This document shows, piece after piece, positions 1 to 9,586 of a stretch of 64,000 nucleotides of DNA. The position numbers were made by a program, and so were the translations under genes. The DNA lies in the NCBI RefSeq assembly GCF_027627475.1, contig NZ_CP115484.1, positions 5,932,501 to 5,996,500 of the forward strand. The letters are read 5' to 3'. A model generated the notes under the pieces. It was not told the DNA's origin and ran no database searches. It saw nothing but the letters and a program-made list of their open reading frames with translations. This stretch comes from Paenibacillus sp. SYP-B4298. GTDB taxonomy: Bacteria > Bacillota > Bacilli > Paenibacillales > Paenibacillaceae. How positions within the stretch are numbered: position 1 is the stretch's first letter; every line of letters starts with the position of its first letter.

Positions 1-1266
<1,266 letters not shown>

Positions 1267-1317
1267 TATGTAAGACTTCAGCTAATGAATGAACCTTTTG
1301 ATTTCGCATCCAGTTTT

Positions 1318-1334
1318 CAGTGTGCAAGACACTG
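1318..1334 (+). other. Small stem-loop between 23S and tRNA-Asn
   Basis: CAGTGT and ACACTG pair around a five-base loop in the short spacer. It lies where a processing signal between rRNA and tRNA would be expected. The stem is seen in the sequence; the processing role is inference. Confidence 0.35.
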
Positions 1335-1345
1335 TGTTACAGCGT

Positions 1346-1421
1346 TCCCTGATAGCTCAGTTGGTAGAGCACTCGGCTGTTAACCGAGTTGTCACAGGTT
1401 CGAGTCCTGTTCGGGGAGCCA
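1346..1421 (+). tRNA. tRNA-Asn (GTT)
   Basis: Seven-base acceptor stem TCCCTGA/TCGGGGA, anticodon loop CTGTTAA (anticodon GTT), T-arm with GGTTCGAGTCC, and an encoded CCA end. First tRNA after the 23S gene. Confidence 0.97.
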
Positions 1422-1426
1422 TACAT

Positions 1427-1502
1427 GCTCTCATAGCTCAGTAGGTAGAGTGCATCCATGGTAAGGATGAGGTCACCGGTTCGATCCCGGTTGAGAGCTC
1501 CA
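1427..1502 (+). tRNA. tRNA-Thr (GGT)
   Basis: Acceptor stem GCTCTCA/TGAGAGC, anticodon stem CATCC/GGATG with loop ATGGTAA (anticodon GGT), encoded CCA. Five bases after tRNA-Asn. Confidence 0.96.
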
Positions 1503-1511
1503 TATCATCAA

Positions 1512-1586
1512 GGCCCGTTGGTCAAGGGGTTAAGACACCTCCCTTTCACGGAGGTAACAGGGGTTCGAATCCCCTACGGGTCACCA
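1512..1586 (+). tRNA. tRNA-Glu (TTC)
   Basis: Acceptor stem GGCCCGT/ACGGGTC, anticodon stem CCTCC/GGAGG with loop CTTTCAC (anticodon TTC), encoded CCA. Confidence 0.96.
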
Positions 1587-1589
1587 CTA

Positions 1590-1665
1590 GGACGCTTAGC
1601 TCAGCTGGGAGAGCATCTGCCTTACAAGCAGAGGGTCGGCGGTTCGATCCCGTCAGCGTCCACCA
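1590..1665 (+). tRNA. tRNA-Val (TAC)
   Basis: Acceptor stem GGACGCT/AGCGTCC, anticodon loop CTTACAA (anticodon TAC), encoded CCA. Confidence 0.96.
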
Positions 1666-1669
1666 TTAT

Positions 1670-1744
1670 TGGGGATTAGCCAAGCGGTAAGGCAACGGAC
1701 TTTGACTCCGTCACTCCCAGGTTCGAATCCTGGATCCCCAGCCA
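1670..1744 (+). tRNA. tRNA-Gln (TTG)
   Basis: Acceptor stem TGGGGAT/ATCCCCA, anticodon stem ACGGA/TCCGT with loop CTTTGAC (anticodon TTG), encoded CCA. Confidence 0.96.
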
Positions 1745-1752
1745 TTTATTAC

Positions 1753-1825
1753 GAGCCATTAGCTCAGTTGGTAGAGCACCTGACTTTTAATCAGGGTGTC
1801 GAAGGTTCGAGTCCTTCATGGCTCA
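1753..1825 (+). tRNA. tRNA-Lys (TTT)
   Basis: Acceptor stem GAGCCAT/ATGGCTC, anticodon loop CTTTTAA (anticodon TTT). The bases after the discriminator A are CTT, so the CCA end is not encoded and must be added after transcription, unlike the five tRNAs before it. Confidence 0.95.
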
Positions 1826-1835
1826 CTTGTTTCAC

Positions 1836-1916
1836 GCGCATGTGGCGGAATTGGCAGACGCACTAGACTTAGGATCTAGCGCCTTTGGCGTGGGGGTTCA
1901 AGTCCCTCCATGCGCA
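1836..1916 (+). tRNA. tRNA-Leu (TAG)
   Basis: Class II tRNA with a variable arm. Acceptor GCGCATG/CATGCGC, anticodon stem CTAGA/TCTAG with loop CTTAGGA (anticodon TAG). CCA is not encoded (TAC follows the discriminator). Last gene of the rRNA-tRNA unit. Confidence 0.95.
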
Positions 1917-1929
1917 TACGATTAGCGGG

Positions 1930-1958
1930 AACCCTTGATCATCAAGGGTTTTTTGCTT
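1930..1958 (+). terminator. Rho-independent terminator of the rRNA-tRNA operon
   Basis: AACCCTTGAT and ATCAAGGGTT pair with almost no loop and are followed by a T-rich tract. It sits 14 nt after tRNA-Leu and closes the operon. Confidence 0.9.
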
Positions 1959-2159
1959 TTTATGGATTGAATTCGGAATCTAGCTCTTGACGATGGCGAA
2001 ATGGGTAATGGAATTTTCTTCTTTTTTGTGAAATTCGACATATTTAAACATAATTTGTAGAATTTAAGTAGTTTGTACCCATTACCAAAAATGTAAATAT
2101 AAATTAAAATTAGTATATGATCGCTGGCCGGCATCAAATAATCTAGCTGGAGGATTATT

Positions 2160-2603
2160 ATGAAGCTGAAACAAATATGTATTGCTGTTCTGATTATTGC
2201 CTTGTTAAGCATTCCACAGTCCGCCTTTGCACTCAGAACCGTCGGCGATACTCAAGCCGATGCTGTTTACTTTCTAACAGATCAATACACTGATCTGATT
2301 CTTTCAGATTCTGCAGATGTCGATTGGTTTAAATGGGACAATTATACAGGTGAAGATCGTAGGGTGACGACTTTCCTTGCCATGCTGAGTGGAACTGGTA
2401 TATACAAGATGGGGATTAAAATTAAATACAGCAATGGTATCGAAAGCAGCCTCATGTATTCCGACCTTTATATGTTTGGAAGCTCATCGTTTAGTAATAT
2501 TTATGTACCAGCCGGTGCTACTGTATATCTAAAAATCGATGCCGTCAATTTTGTTTCGATGTATGATTATTATCGGATGTTTTTTACCCATTCCAGCATT
2601 TAA
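2160..2603 (+). CDS. Small secreted protein, possible PPC-like beta domain
   Basis: A 147-residue protein with a clear Sec signal peptide: Lys at positions 2 and 4, a hydrophobic core IAVLIIALLSI, and likely cleavage after SAFA near residue 24. The mature part is beta-rich with many aromatic residues. Its pattern of a DTQADA segment, then ILSDSADVDWFKW, resembles bacterial pre-peptidase C-terminal (PPC) domains, and the same layout recurs in the - strand protein at 50999-51451. No catalytic motif is visible. GGAGG lies 6 nt before the ATG. The gene stands alone between two terminators in AT-rich sequence. The function is unknown; the PPC assignment is a judgement from pattern, not from a search. 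Confidence 0.75.
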   Translation: MKLKQICIAVLIIALLSIPQSAFALRTVGDTQADAVYFLTDQYTDLILSDSADVDWFKWDNYTGEDRRVTTFLAMLSGTGIYKMGIKIKYSNGIESSLMYSDLYMFGSSSFSNIYVPAGATVYLKIDAVNFVSMYDYYRMFFTHSSI

Positions 2604-2617
2604 ATGAAAGCACATTC

Positions 2618-2643
2618 AAAGCACCCTCGGGTGCTTTTTTCAT
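2618..2643 (+). terminator. Terminator after the secreted protein gene
   Basis: AAAGCACCC and GGGTGCTTT pair around a two-base loop and are followed by a T-run. Confidence 0.85.
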
Positions 2644-2746
2644 TTGTAAGCGTGCAGCGCTGCTCCTCCCTATACACTATCTTTATCGCGCAACGCATCT
2701 TTGCTTGCCAAGGAAGGCAAGGGAGGCGTAGGCGAAATTGTTTTGA

Positions 2747-2775
2747 TTGGAAATTATTTCATATTATTATATAAT
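2747..2775 (+). promoter_or_regulatory. Predicted sigma-A promoter for comQ
   Basis: TTGGAA, a 17-base AT-rich spacer, and a perfect TATAAT, ending 47 nt before the comQ start. No obvious ComA box (TTGCGG-N4-CCGCAA) was seen upstream. Confidence 0.6.
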
Positions 2776-2822
2776 AAGAGTATAACACGATGCAGTCGAA
2801 AGATGTCTATGGGGGTTGAAGA

Positions 2823-3749
2823 ATGGAAGGTTGTTGTCTAACAGCAGAGGGACGGATGACGCAGTTAGCCGAGGAGTATTTTCATGAGCCCGCACTGAGG
2901 CAGCTTGCAAGCGAATTCATCGTCTATAAGTCGACAGAGAGCAGGGTATTCGGCACACTGGCATCACTACATTGTCAGATGCATGGCGGAACTGCCGACC
3001 AGGCGGTCTACGCTGCGGCTGCTGCAGAGCTCATGATGCTGGCACTGGACATTTACGACGATCTGCAGGATGGGGACAATGATGCGGTACCGTGGGCACA
3101 GTGTCCGCCGCCGCTGGCATTGAACTCGGCGATCGGGTTCCAGGCATTGGCGCTGGAGGCGTTGAGACGAGGTGGCGAAGGATGTCCTGCACGGCATGCT
3201 GAACTCGCGATTCAGAAGCTCAATGAGGGCGTACTGCGGGCGGTTAATGGCCAGCATGCGGACTTGCGCAGCGAATGGCAGACGGAGGAGGCTTGCCTGC
3301 AGATGATAGCCGATAAATCAGGGGCTCTCGTGGCTGCGGTGTGCATGGCGGGTACGGCTCTAGCTGCAGGGGAACGAGGCTGCTATGAAGCAATCGCAGC
3401 GTATGGACAGGCGATCGGCATCGCTGCACAGCTACGCAACGATGTGGATGGTCTGGAGCGTTGGGATAAGCGCAATGACCTGCTGCATCGCAAGCGGACA
3501 TTGCCGCTGCTTTTTATCATGGAGGATCAGACGGAGGAGGCCGAGCGACTTCGCGCATACTATAGCCACAGAATCGGGCTAGAGGAGATATTGACTGACA
3601 AGCTTGGTGTAATGGAGTATATCAGGCGTTGTGGCTGTCTGGAATATGCACAGGTGCATCGTTATATCCAGAAGGGAGTAGCGGAGCAAATTATAGCGGG
3701 GCTGGAGCTGGAGGAGCATTGGAAGGAAGCTTTATTGGAATATACCTGA
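2823..3749 (+). CDS. comQ: ComQ, isoprenyl transferase that modifies the ComX pheromone
   Basis: A 308-residue member of the polyprenyl synthetase fold. The first Asp-rich motif is seen as Asp79-Asp80-Leu-Gln-Asp83, and a second Asp-containing block reads QLRNDVDGLERWDKRNDLL. ComQ uses an isoprenyl diphosphate (geranyl or farnesyl in Bacillus) to prenylate the conserved Trp of ComX, coupled to maturation and export. The length matches ComQ (about 300) and the next three genes are comX, comP and comA in the usual order. That order is the main reason to call ComQ rather than a housekeeping prenyl synthase. The start at the ATG after GGGGG is preferred; an internal ATG at 2856 also has a purine-rich site close by. 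Which isoprenoid is used cannot be read from the sequence. Confidence 0.88.
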   Translation: MEGCCLTAEGRMTQLAEEYFHEPALRQLASEFIVYKSTESRVFGTLASLHCQMHGGTADQAVYAAAAAELMMLALDIYDDLQDGDNDAVPWAQCPPPLALNSAIGFQALALEALRRGGEGCPARHAELAIQKLNEGVLRAVNGQHADLRSEWQTEEACLQMIADKSGALVAAVCMAGTALAAGERGCYEAIAAYGQAIGIAAQLRNDVDGLERWDKRNDLLHRKRTLPLLFIMEDQTEEAERLRAYYSHRIGLEEILTDKLGVMEYIRRCGCLEYAQVHRYIQKGVAEQIIAGLELEEHWKEALLEYT

Positions 3750-3874
3750 TCTATCAGCCACCGCAACACCACGCAACCAAACTGCGGGATACCACAATAC
3801 AATTAGCGATGCATGGTTGGATAACGCATGCTATAGTAGAGAAGCAAGTAATTACAAGTAAAGGTGGAATTAAC

Positions 3875-4045
3875 ATGTTGAAACAAGTTATTGCGCAATT
3901 AAAGCAAAGCCCTGAACTGTTGAGCCAACTGCAGCAAGGACGCTTGTCATTTGCGGGTGTAAGTCCTGAAGAGCACAGAGCGTTGGCGGAAGTAATGAAA
4001 GCGCAATCCGGAGAGCCGCGCAAAAACGCGAAATTTTGGATGTAG
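3875..4045 (+). CDS. comX: ComX pheromone precursor, 56 residues, ending Phe-Trp-Met
   Basis: A short gene between comQ and comP. AAGGTGG lies 7 nt before the ATG. The 56-residue product has an amphipathic N-terminal part (LKQVIAQLKQSPELLSQL) and a ...GVSPEEHRALAEVMKA segment, like the ComX leader in which a helix is followed by a conserved turn. The C-terminus is NAKFWM, with a single Trp at position 55. In Bacillus the mature pheromone is the last 5 to 10 residues with a prenylated Trp, so Trp55 is the predicted modified residue. Position, size and the lone C-terminal Trp support the call; sequence identity to known ComX is expected to be low. The stop codon overlaps the likely start region of comP, suggesting translational coupling. 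Confidence 0.87.
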   Translation: MLKQVIAQLKQSPELLSQLQQGRLSFAGVSPEEHRALAEVMKAQSGEPRKNAKFWM

Positions 4046-6447
4046 TCGAACTGTTATTTTTAATGGGTTTGAATGGGTTTGAAAGGAATGAAGGGCATTT
4101 GAAGGCGACGGCAAGCAAGTGTTGGACATATTTGACAATAGCCTTAATGATGGCCATCTATTTTATTTGGGTTCAATTTAATGTGGCTTACATAGGAATT
4201 ACTGTAGCCAAGAGCGCTGAAGGATTTATTGTTGATGTTGTCGAGCAGGAGGCCTGGTCTGCCAAGAGCGGTATCCGAACGGGTGACCGTATTCTCTTAT
4301 TGGACGGCCTGCCTCCTGAGGAACATCCAGAGCTAATGCTCACCGGTGATATTAAGGATGCGGCGAGCATCCTGATTGAACGCCAAGAGGAGCGGTTGTT
4401 TTTTGACTTCAGCGACATCAAGCAGCAGCCGCTCTCCTTTAACTTGACTGTTGTACCGATGCTGCTGTTTACTCTGTTTTATTTATTCTCGATATTTATT
4501 GCCTATAAGAAATCTGACGACCGATCCGCGGTGTTTTTAATTTTGTTTTTTATGTCCGTGCCGCTAGGCTTCTTAGCCGCAGGAGCGGGAGTACGAGGAG
4601 ATCTTCCCTCTTACGTATTCATGAAGCTGTGTATCATTACGGTTCCGCTCATGTTTCTACAGTTTCTGGGGGCTTACTTTGAATCCTGGGGCATACGGGT
4701 GCTTCCTCTTAGGATGAGGTACATTTTTTCTTCGCTTTTGCTGATATGGCTGGGCATAGAATGGATGAATGCAATGGCGACAGGGCAGCAATTTTTGACT
4801 GGCAGCAACTTTAGAGTTGTCGTCCTTTTTGCGTTGGAGATGCTCTGTGTCTGGATGGTATCGTTTAAATTGTATTTTGACTATCGTAATACTCAGCACT
4901 CATCGCTGTTAAAATATATGATTATCGGCAATGTAGGAGCGTTTGCCCCTTTTATCATCTTATATACTCTTCCACTGCTGCTGCTAAAGGTTGAGCTTGT
5001 GGCTGCTGCGGTAGCTGCATCCTTCTTTCTTGTACTGCCGCTAGTGTATATGTATCTGGTCGCATCCAATCAACTGCTGGATATTGAGTTTATCATTGGG
5101 CGGCTGAGATATTACTGTCTTATTGCCGTCATCCCTGCATTGTTGCTAGTTCCCATCATCGGCGCGCTACTGCGTCAAGAGCCGTTCCATCTCGTACAAT
5201 GGCTGCAAGCTTTCCTGGTGATCTATGTCGGGATTATCGTATTTCTATACTTGAAGGAGCTTATGGATCTCAAGCTTCGGACAAGGCTGATCAAGGGTGC
5301 GCACCGCTACGAGCAGAGTCTGGAGGCTTTCTCGCGCAAGATGGCGAATGTGATGACGATCAAGGAGCTGGAGCAGTGCCTCGCGCATGAAGCATTGTCG
5401 CTGCTGCCGATTCATTCGGTCAGCTTTTTGGAACGGGATATGGCAACATCCTACGTCTCATTAAAAAAGAATCATGGTCTGATTCCACCTCCACATATTG
5501 TCCCGCAAATCCAGCATGCCGCGGAACGGCTAAGAGTAGGCGAATATGTCAAGCTCGTCGGAGGCTGCTGCTACATGATCGGTCAGAGCCAGCAGGAGCA
5601 GCATCTGATGTGGATTAGTGATAAGGATAACCGGATGGAATTCAATCATGATGAGCGCGTCTGGTTGCGTACTATGATTACCTATGTAGGCTTTGTCTAC
5701 GAAAATCTGCAATTGATAGAAGGACTTGTCCAGAATCTCAATACCAAGGGAACGGAGAAGGCACCGCCATGGGTGCTTCGTTTGCTTTTTCGCTTGTCGG
5801 AGCAAGAGCGGCGCAAGCTCGCTAGCGATCTGCATGACTCTGCCTTGCAAGATCAGTTGCTGTGGTACCGCAGGCTGGAGTCATTGTCCAATGATAACAT
5901 AGAGCTGTCAGCGACTACGAAGATGGAGCTTCTTAATGTGCAGGAGGGACTGCTCGATGTCATCCATCAGATCCGGGAAACCTGTAATGAGCTAAGGCCG
6001 CCGTTTTTGAAGGAGATGGGTGTTGTCGGGGCATTGAACGATCTATGTCTTCGGGCACAATTGAATGCCAATTATACGGTGACGTTCAAGCATAGCGAGT
6101 TCCGCAATATGCTCGATGATGAGCATGTATTGACGATCTACAGAATCACGCAGGAGCTGCTGCGCAACAGCATGAAGCATTCCAGGGCAACGAAGGTTGA
6201 TGTGGAGCTGTTTCATGATCATCGGTACATACAATATCGTTTCCGAGATAATGGCATTGGGATGGAGCAGGAGCGGTTGCAGTCGTCTTTTCAACATATG
6301 GGCTTGTCTGGCATTCGTGAGCGGGTGTGGAGTCTTGAGGGCGAGGTGGCCTTTCAGACGGCGCCTGGGGAAGGACTCGAGGTGGATATTCGTCTTCCCT
6401 TCCCGCAGCATGCGGCAGCCCCTATATCCGAGCATCTGTCAGGCTGA
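4036..6447 (+). CDS. comP: ComP, membrane sensor histidine kinase for ComX
   Basis: About 800 residues. A first membrane helix (near residues 34-53) is followed by a PDZ-like extracellular segment (about 55-125, with SGIRTGDRILLLDG), then a series of membrane helices to about residue 400, a linker, and a cytoplasmic kinase. The H-box LASDLHDSALQDQL gives His600 as the phosphorylated residue (HisKA_3 type), and the ATPase shows ITQELLRNSMKHS, DNGIGM and GLSGIRERV. The PDZ segment plus many helices plus a NarL-type kinase core is the ComP architecture. The start is uncertain. TTG 4036 overlaps the comX end; ATG 4063 or TTG 4099 are in frame and would still keep the first helix. Output goes to ComA, 38 nt downstream. 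Confidence 0.88.
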   Translation: MDVVELLFLMGLNGFERNEGHLKATASKCWTYLTIALMMAIYFIWVQFNVAYIGITVAKSAEGFIVDVVEQEAWSAKSGIRTGDRILLLDGLPPEEHPELMLTGDIKDAASILIERQEERLFFDFSDIKQQPLSFNLTVVPMLLFTLFYLFSIFIAYKKSDDRSAVFLILFFMSVPLGFLAAGAGVRGDLPSYVFMKLCIITVPLMFLQFLGAYFESWGIRVLPLRMRYIFSSLLLIWLGIEWMNAMATGQQFLTGSNFRVVVLFALEMLCVWMVSFKLYFDYRNTQHSSLLKYMIIGNVGAFAPFIILYTLPLLLLKVELVAAAVAASFFLVLPLVYMYLVASNQLLDIEFIIGRLRYYCLIAVIPALLLVPIIGALLRQEPFHLVQWLQAFLVIYVGIIVFLYLKELMDLKLRTRLIKGAHRYEQSLEAFSRKMANVMTIKELEQCLAHEALSLLPIHSVSFLERDMATSYVSLKKNHGLIPPPHIVPQIQHAAERLRVGEYVKLVGGCCYMIGQSQQEQHLMWISDKDNRMEFNHDERVWLRTMITYVGFVYENLQLIEGLVQNLNTKGTEKAPPWVLRLLFRLSEQERRKLASDLHDSALQDQLLWYRRLESLSNDNIELSATTKMELLNVQEGLLDVIHQIRETCNELRPPFLKEMGVVGALNDLCLRAQLNANYTVTFKHSEFRNMLDDEHVLTIYRITQELLRNSMKHSRATKVDVELFHDHRYIQYRFRDNGIGMEQERLQSSFQHMGLSGIRERVWSLEGEVAFQTAPGEGLEVDIRLPFPQHAAAPISEHLSG

Positions 6448-6485
6448 TGAGCCTCAATGTCAGGCATAGTTGGAGGGGGAGCTAA

Positions 6486-7151
6486 ATGATTCGTGTGTTA
6501 TTGGTGGATGACCATCCTTCCGTTGGGGAAGGGACGAAGCATATGATCGAGCATGATTCCGATATGCTGGTATCGATTGTATTCTCCGGGGCGGAGGCGC
6601 TCCAGCTTATTGATCAGGAAGAATTTGATGTGATGCTCTTCGATCTGAACATGCCGGTCATTAGCGGATTGGAGCTGACCAAGCGAGTGGCGATCTCACG
6701 GCCCGATACGGTAGTGCTGATCTACACGGGATATGATATTGCGGCGCACTACAACATGCTCATTGAAGCAGGGGCATCTGGCTTTATTAGCAAGGCGTCC
6801 ACCAGGGAGCAATTAATTACTGCGATTCGCTGCTCTCTGCGAGGAGAGGCGGTCATCCCGATTACGCTGCTCAGGCAACTGCGTCGCAGTGAGGTGCGGT
6901 TCCATCAACAGGCAGATGGACAGGTAATCGCCGAGGTATCGATCAGTACAAAGGAGCAGCAAATATTGCGTGAAGTAGCGACGGGCAGCAGCAATCGCGA
7001 GATTGCCACCAAGCTCTATATGAGTCAACGAACGGTGGAGTATAATCTTACGCGCATCTTCGAGAAGCTGAAGGTGCGTTCCCGTTCAGAAGCGATCAGC
7101 GAGGCGAACCGACTCGGCTTGATCCATGACCAGGAGATGTATAACCCGTAA
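6486..7151 (+). CDS. comA: ComA, NarL/LuxR-type response regulator
   Basis: 221 residues. The receiver domain (1-120) has acidic Asp8-Asp9, the phospho-acceptor Asp53 in LFDLNMP, a Thr/Tyr pair in IYTGYD, and Lys in FISKAS. A LuxR-type HTH lies in the last 65 residues (STKEQQILREVATGSSNREIA then MSQRTVEYNLTRIFEKL). GGAGGGGG precedes the ATG by about 6 nt. It is the output regulator of the ComQXP module and is expected to bind inverted TTGCGG/CCGCAA-type sites. The target genes here are not known. Confidence 0.9.
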   Translation: MIRVLLVDDHPSVGEGTKHMIEHDSDMLVSIVFSGAEALQLIDQEEFDVMLFDLNMPVISGLELTKRVAISRPDTVVLIYTGYDIAAHYNMLIEAGASGFISKASTREQLITAIRCSLRGEAVIPITLLRQLRRSEVRFHQQADGQVIAEVSISTKEQQILREVATGSSNREIATKLYMSQRTVEYNLTRIFEKLKVRSRSEAISEANRLGLIHDQEMYNP

Positions 7152-7159
7152 CTGAACAG

Positions 7160-7199
7160 ACGCCCTCAGTCCATGCACAGTGGAGCTGGGGGCGTCTTG
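7160..7199 (+). terminator. Hairpin downstream of comA
   Basis: AGACGCCCTCAG pairs with CTGGGGGCGTCT over about 11 bp (one bulge). The tail is only TTGC, so termination may be weak. Confidence 0.6.
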
Positions 7200-7207
7200 C
7201 TGCATCC

Positions 7208-7223
7208 CGCAAAATATATTGCG
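7208..7223. promoter_or_regulatory. Inverted repeat CGCAA-N6-TTGCG, possible operator
   Basis: Palindromic arms lie between the comA hairpin and the peptide-maturation genes. The half-site matches a ComA half-site in letters, but the arms are in the opposite order to the known ComA box. The palindrome is seen; the binding protein is unknown. Confidence 0.3.
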
Positions 7224-7342
7224 CGATTTCATTACGGTAACCCTATAAATATGCGTTGATTTGCGTGATATATTTCGGTGAACAAACTCCGTTTCTAGTC
7301 TATCATTAAGTCAAGGTTTTGAAAGAGTGGGGGCAAGGCAAC

Positions 7343-7399
7343 ATGTTGGCGAAATCAGAATGTGAAGATGTGGCATCAGTAGGAATCTCCACTTGTTAG
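7343..7399 (+). CDS. 18-residue ORF, possible remnant or minimal peptide
   Basis: ATG to TAG encodes MLAKSECEDVASVGISTC. A GGGGG tract lies about 9 nt upstream, and the ORF ends 41 nt before the cyclodehydratase-type gene, where a thiazole/oxazole precursor could sit. It has two Cys, three Ser and one Thr, the residues such enzymes cyclise. It is very short for a known precursor, has no obvious leader, and could be chance. Confidence 0.25.
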   Translation: MLAKSECEDVASVGISTC

Positions 7400-7440
7400 T
7401 TTAGCATCGAAGCGCTGGTTCCAACATTTCAAGGAAGGAG

Positions 7441-9374
7441 ATGCAGCAAAAAGTGAAGCCTAAACTTAAAGCGCTAGTATACTATGCTCCTACTTCGGAC
7501 GGTGTTGTGATCCGTTCATGGTCGGATGAGTTTGTGTTAAAGGGCAAGAACATGTATGACTGGATGGAGCGCCTGGTTCCCTATCTCAATGGCGAACAGA
7601 CAGTCGAACAACTGACGGCAGCGCTGTCGGAGGCTCACAAGCAAACGATAGAGCAGTTGCTACAGGAGCTTGTTAGTAGAAGCGTTGTTGTGGATGCGGC
7701 CGCAGATGCCCAGGTGAAGCTGTCGCCAAGAGAATTGGAGTTGTACAAGCAAACCTTGCTGTTTCTGGAGTGCCAGTGTGATGAGGGGAGAGAAAAGTTC
7801 AGGTTCTTTCGCAAGTCGCGTGTCCTTCTGCTTGGCCGGGGCGCCGTTCATGCCTCGCTTGTGCGCTCTCTGCTCCGAATGGCCCGATCTTCTGCGATGG
7901 CGCAGATCCAGAGGTTCGAAAAATTGTGGAGGAATGGAAGGCCCAAGATGAGGACTTTCTTCCCTTATGGAGCTATGGCAAAAGCGGCTTATATGCAAGG
8001 CCGAATCTGGTCGTATGGGCGGGCGACAGCAATATGGAGGGGGAAGCGATCCCCTGGATGGAGCGATGCTCCCGGGAGAAGATTCCGCTGCTTGTGACCA
8101 GCATGCTGCCTGGTTGCGGGGCAGTAGGGCCTGTGATGGATGAGGATTCGAGGTCAAGCTGGCTATGTCTTCAGCATCGATGGGGAATCGAAGCCAGACA
8201 ATCTCTGACAGACCAGGAGAAGGCGGAATGCGGCAAGCTTCTTGGCAATGTTGCAGCTATGGAGGTTCTGAAGTATGTATGCCGGATGAAGCAGTCGAAT
8301 GTGAGAGAACAGGTCGTAACCGTGGGGCCGGGCAAGCTGGAGATTCAACGCCGTCTGTTGCTCCCATCACCGCTTAAAACAGGAGAGCGATACAATGAGC
8401 AGGAGGCGCTTGCCTTGTTCCGCATGAGGCGAGAGGAAACGGCTAGTGTAGCGTTGATGGCCTCGATTCGGGCGGCAGTGGATGCGCGCACAGGTATCCT
8501 TTGTTCGCTACGAGCATGTGAGCCGCAGTCTTCAGATCCGCACATCTCGCCGCTTCATCATGTAGAGGCACAGATGAGACTGCCAGGAGCCGGCCACGAT
8601 CCCCAGCCGTTCATTGGCTGGGGGACGACGCCAGAGATAGCCGCGGAGCAGGCCGCACGCCAAGCGATGATGGCTTATGCGCAGTCAGTAAGCCTGCAGA
8701 TGCGCAAGCTGGGGCTGGAGGCGATCCACCGGGCTGACAGGTGCACAACAACAGCAGATGTTGTATGGGCTTGCGGCCGCAGTTATGCAGAGTGGCGTGG
8801 GAGGGGCATATTGGCGAGTATAGCGGGAGAACAGCTAGCCAACGAGTGGCAAGAGGCGCGGCGGATGAAGATGCAGTTGATACCGTGGGATACTGCGCTT
8901 GCCCATGCACAATGGCTGCAACAGCGGCTTACGCAGCCTGTCGAGCTGATGGCACGGAGGCTCGCCTATGGCATCGGCGTGGAGGTGGCCGTCTGGAATG
9001 ATAGTGTGCTGCTGGGGCAGTCCATAGGCCGCTGTGAGGAGGAAGCGTTGCTAGGTGCGCTTCAAGAGGCGATCAGCAACCAACAGCGAGGGATAGCTCC
9101 GACCCAGGCAAGAGGAGAGCAGGCGCAGCCATGCACACCTGGAATGGAGACGGTGCAGGAGCAAGGATACCAGTCGAATGATTGGGATTGCAGTCGTGAT
9201 AGCCGTAATCTGCTGCCATGGACGGAGTGGACAGCGGATGCGGAGCGTCGCCTGGCTGAAGCTGGACTGGAATTAATCATGAGGCCTTGGCTTGGAGATG
9301 CGGCGTTATATGACTGGGGTTTGCTCATTGGTAGATTTTATCTGCAAGCCCGTGTAGGTGAAGGAAGTCACTGA
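7441..9374 (+). pseudogene. Thiazole-containing bacteriocin maturation protein (ThiF/YcaO-like), frameshifted
   Basis: Two frames together make one protein of about 644 residues. That matches my recollection of the family called putative thiazole-containing bacteriocin maturation protein (about 640 residues). The first frame (to about 7878) has a winged N-terminal region and the nucleotide-fold start RVLLLGRGAVHASLVRSLL. The second frame (from about 7878 to 9374) continues with NGPIFCDGADPEV and ends in a YcaO-like half with DARTGIL and repeated Glu-rich helices. One extra A at 7878-7879 would restore reading as LLR-NGPIF, so a single-base deletion is the simplest explanation. It could also be an assembly error. 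In a working system the protein helps form azoline heterocycles on a precursor peptide. The adjacent permease gene lacks its usual ATPase partner, which fits a decaying locus. Confidence 0.75.
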
Positions 9375-9426
9375 AGGTAAATGTTCTGTTCAAGATGAGC
9401 TGGTGCTCGTTCTCTAAAGCTAATTT

Positions 9427-9543
9427 CCCCCTGCTGCGTTGCTTTTCGCAGGCATACCCCCTGGTACGCCTGCGAAAAAGCGCCTGGCATGGAACGAAAT
9501 TTCGGCAACATCTGCTCCTTGCGGAGCTTGCAAACACCCTAGT
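9427..9543. repeat. Copy A of the dispersed palindromic element (left end degenerate)
   Basis: The core matches copies D and E: CTGCTGCGTTGC, then GGTACGCCTGCGAAAAAGCG, then GGAACGAAATTTCGGCAACATCTG, ending CAAACACCCTA. The left terminal repeat is not recognisable. Inside, TCGCAGGCATACC pairs with GGTACGCCTGCGA to form a strong stem (one mismatch). It lies between the broken maturation gene and the permease. Confidence 0.8.
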
Positions 9544-9586
9544 GATACTCAGGATATAAAAATGTGTCTAACAGAAGGGGGGGTGA

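Noticed and set aside
1458-1866. Short frames through the tRNA cluster
   Set aside because: They follow repeated tRNA T-arm sequences; the tRNAs are certain.
3629-3874. In-frame extension upstream of comX
   Set aside because: It overlaps comQ and has no ribosome binding site; the 56-residue form has a good site and ComX size.
7208-7223. ComA box upstream of the peptide-maturation genes
   Set aside because: The arms are CGCAA then TTGCG, the reverse order of the known box, so it is listed only as an unnamed palindrome.
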